DNA of 64,000 nt from Fasciola hepatica (Eukaryota; Platyhelminthes; Trematoda; Plagiorchiida; Fasciolidae), in the NCBI GenBank assembly GCA_948099385.1, contig CANUEZ040000024.1, forward strand, positions 22,932,501 through 22,996,500, in the 5' to 3' direction. Both the position numbers and the translations under genes were made by a program. The notes under the pieces are model-generated. The model saw only the letters and a list, made by a program, of their open reading frames with translations. It made no database searches and was not told the DNA's origin. Numbering within the stretch: the first letter of the stretch is position 1; every line of letters starts with the position of its first letter. Below, in pieces: positions 62,604-64,000 of the stretch.

Positions 62604-64000
62604 GAGACCTCTCTCCTGGAACGTGAGAACAACCGGACTATTTTATGGATCGTTTCCGGTTGAATCGATAATGGACAGAACACTGGACTCTCTCACCCAC
62701 CAGCATGGAGATAGACCACTAAAATGCAGGCGCATTGAACGCGCGCGTGCACACACACACTCGAAGCCTTGCACAAATGTACTCTCGCCACTATATAGTA
62801 CGGACACCGGACGGCATCAGCCTCCCTGGTCCGATCAGAATGCGGAATGCTTGTTATGGAAACGTGCACTCATGCAGACATGCGCGAATATAGGTCGAGT
62901 AGTATAACTGCCAATGAATGTGGTAACGGCTGACCCATGTGACTTGTGTGCGAACGAAATTCTACGGCACATGTTCGGGTTTATCGCCTGAGTCCAACGT
63001 GAACTGGGAGTCAATGAGACTTTGAAAACTGCCGAAGACGTGGACGAACTGGCAATATCAGTATGAACTTCAAACGATCGGATTACACTTATTCCAGTAG
63101 CCAAATAAGTAAGATATCCATTGAGTGGTAGAGCCTCAGAGAACAAAGAGTCGCAGCGTTTGGGCCTCATCATGCAGTGTCTACGCCGAATTTGTCATTG
63201 GGAATCCTCAGAAATTCTGAATTGATATTTAGTCTGGATTGTTAGGATGCATCAGCCGATAGTGTATTACCTCTAAGCCTCATCTAAGATTCGAACTCGG
63301 CACACTGGATTGCGAGGCACACACTCACATTACACATTAACGTCCATTTCAGACCAAGTGTTCAGTTCAGTTAGAACAACCACTAACCATGCTCTGGTGT
63401 AGCGGTTTCGTTTTCTATCTGTCAGCGGGGACCCCCCATCGTAACTCAAAACAATCAAGGGTATGGAAAGTGTGAAAAGAGTTACATGTCATATAATCAA
63501 GTCGATGCAGAAAGTGTGTAGGTACAAGAGTACCACTGATCGCTACACCTAGCCATATCTTCCAACCACTGAGTGGTTGGACATCTTGGATCCCACCAAC
63601 ATATGTCCCAAGTACCTCACTCTGGCGAGCTTGAGTGTTTCATGAGCCTAGATTTAAATTCAGTGTTGCTCATACTGTACTCCCACCAGATTCGAGTAAT
63701 GCCACAGAGGCCTCAGTGTTCAAACATCTATGATCTGCGCCCATCCTACAGAAGAAGTGACCACGTTCCAGAACCGTAAAGAAGCACGACTCCATATGGC
63801 CTCTTCCACCCACTTAGAATTTGAAGGAGAAGAATCAACTGTGCTAATTCCTCGGGATCAGCTGAAGCAATGGTCGAAGGGATGTCATCTTCAAAGAATG
63901 GCACAGAACGACAAAACGGTATTCCAGGGTATTGTGGTTCATTAAACAATCAAATAACTGTTTTGGGATTATTTACATTTGCTTTAACTTCAACGGATTT
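62602..64000. other. No gene recognised
   Basis: Short frames only. A B-box-like reverse complement (GAGTTCGAATC) near 63285 hints at a further minus-strand SINE remnant but is not enough to call one. Confidence 0.4.

Overview
This window looks like nuclear DNA of a parasitic flatworm, most likely a fluke (trematode). That is inference: coding density is very low, non-coding sequence is AT-leaning and full of microsatellites, and the decayed mobile elements (RTE-like and CR1-like LINEs, Ty3/gypsy elements, Penelope-like elements with GIY-YIG endonuclease, Tigger and Tc1 DNA transposons, tRNA-derived SINEs) resemble families known from flukes. There is no sign of bacterial organisation, operons or CRISPR.

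Only one host gene is well supported: a three-finger C2H2 zinc-finger protein on the minus strand (16005-17495), read from one long exon with a clear 3' splice site just upstream of the first ATG. Nearly everything else that codes is transposon debris.

Layout. 1-5.7 kb: a 1.18-kb inverted duplication (1818-2998 and 4456-5637). 6.4-6.9 kb: two copies of an interspersed repeat, called R1 here, probably solo LTRs. 11.5-12.8 kb: a dead Penelope-like reverse transcriptase split by a 330-bp 5'-truncated RTE-like insertion with a 14-bp target-site duplication. 16-17.5 kb: the zinc-finger exon. 18-25 kb: SINE and microsatellites. 25.1-25.7 kb: Tc1 relic. 26.2-26.6 kb: solo gypsy LTR. 26.9-30.7 kb: an almost complete RTE-like LINE broken by one stop and one frameshift. 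32.9 kb: a 309-bp TAG repeat. 33.65-38.3 kb: a gypsy element (minus) with two LTRs, decayed gag-protease-RT-RNase H-integrase, and an R1 copy inside gag. 38.4-39.7 kb: CR1-like fragment, followed by a direct/inverted repeat cluster. 43.3-48.2 kb: a head-to-head Penelope-like dimer with a perfect 59-bp inverted repeat at its centre. 53-57.6 kb: small inverted repeats, a tRNA-like sequence, a SINE, a gypsy RNase H fragment and two R1 copies. 60.4-60.7 kb: a 5S rRNA-like sequence directly joined to a tRNA-derived SINE. 61-62.4 kb: a Tigger/pogo element with recognisable inverted termini.

The elements are nested, which gives relative ages: RTE-like after Penelope-like at 11.6 kb, and R1 after gypsy at 37 kb. 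I do not see a convincing new multi-gene system. The most unusual structures are the Penelope-like palindrome, the large inverted duplication at the left end, and the 5S-tRNA composite.
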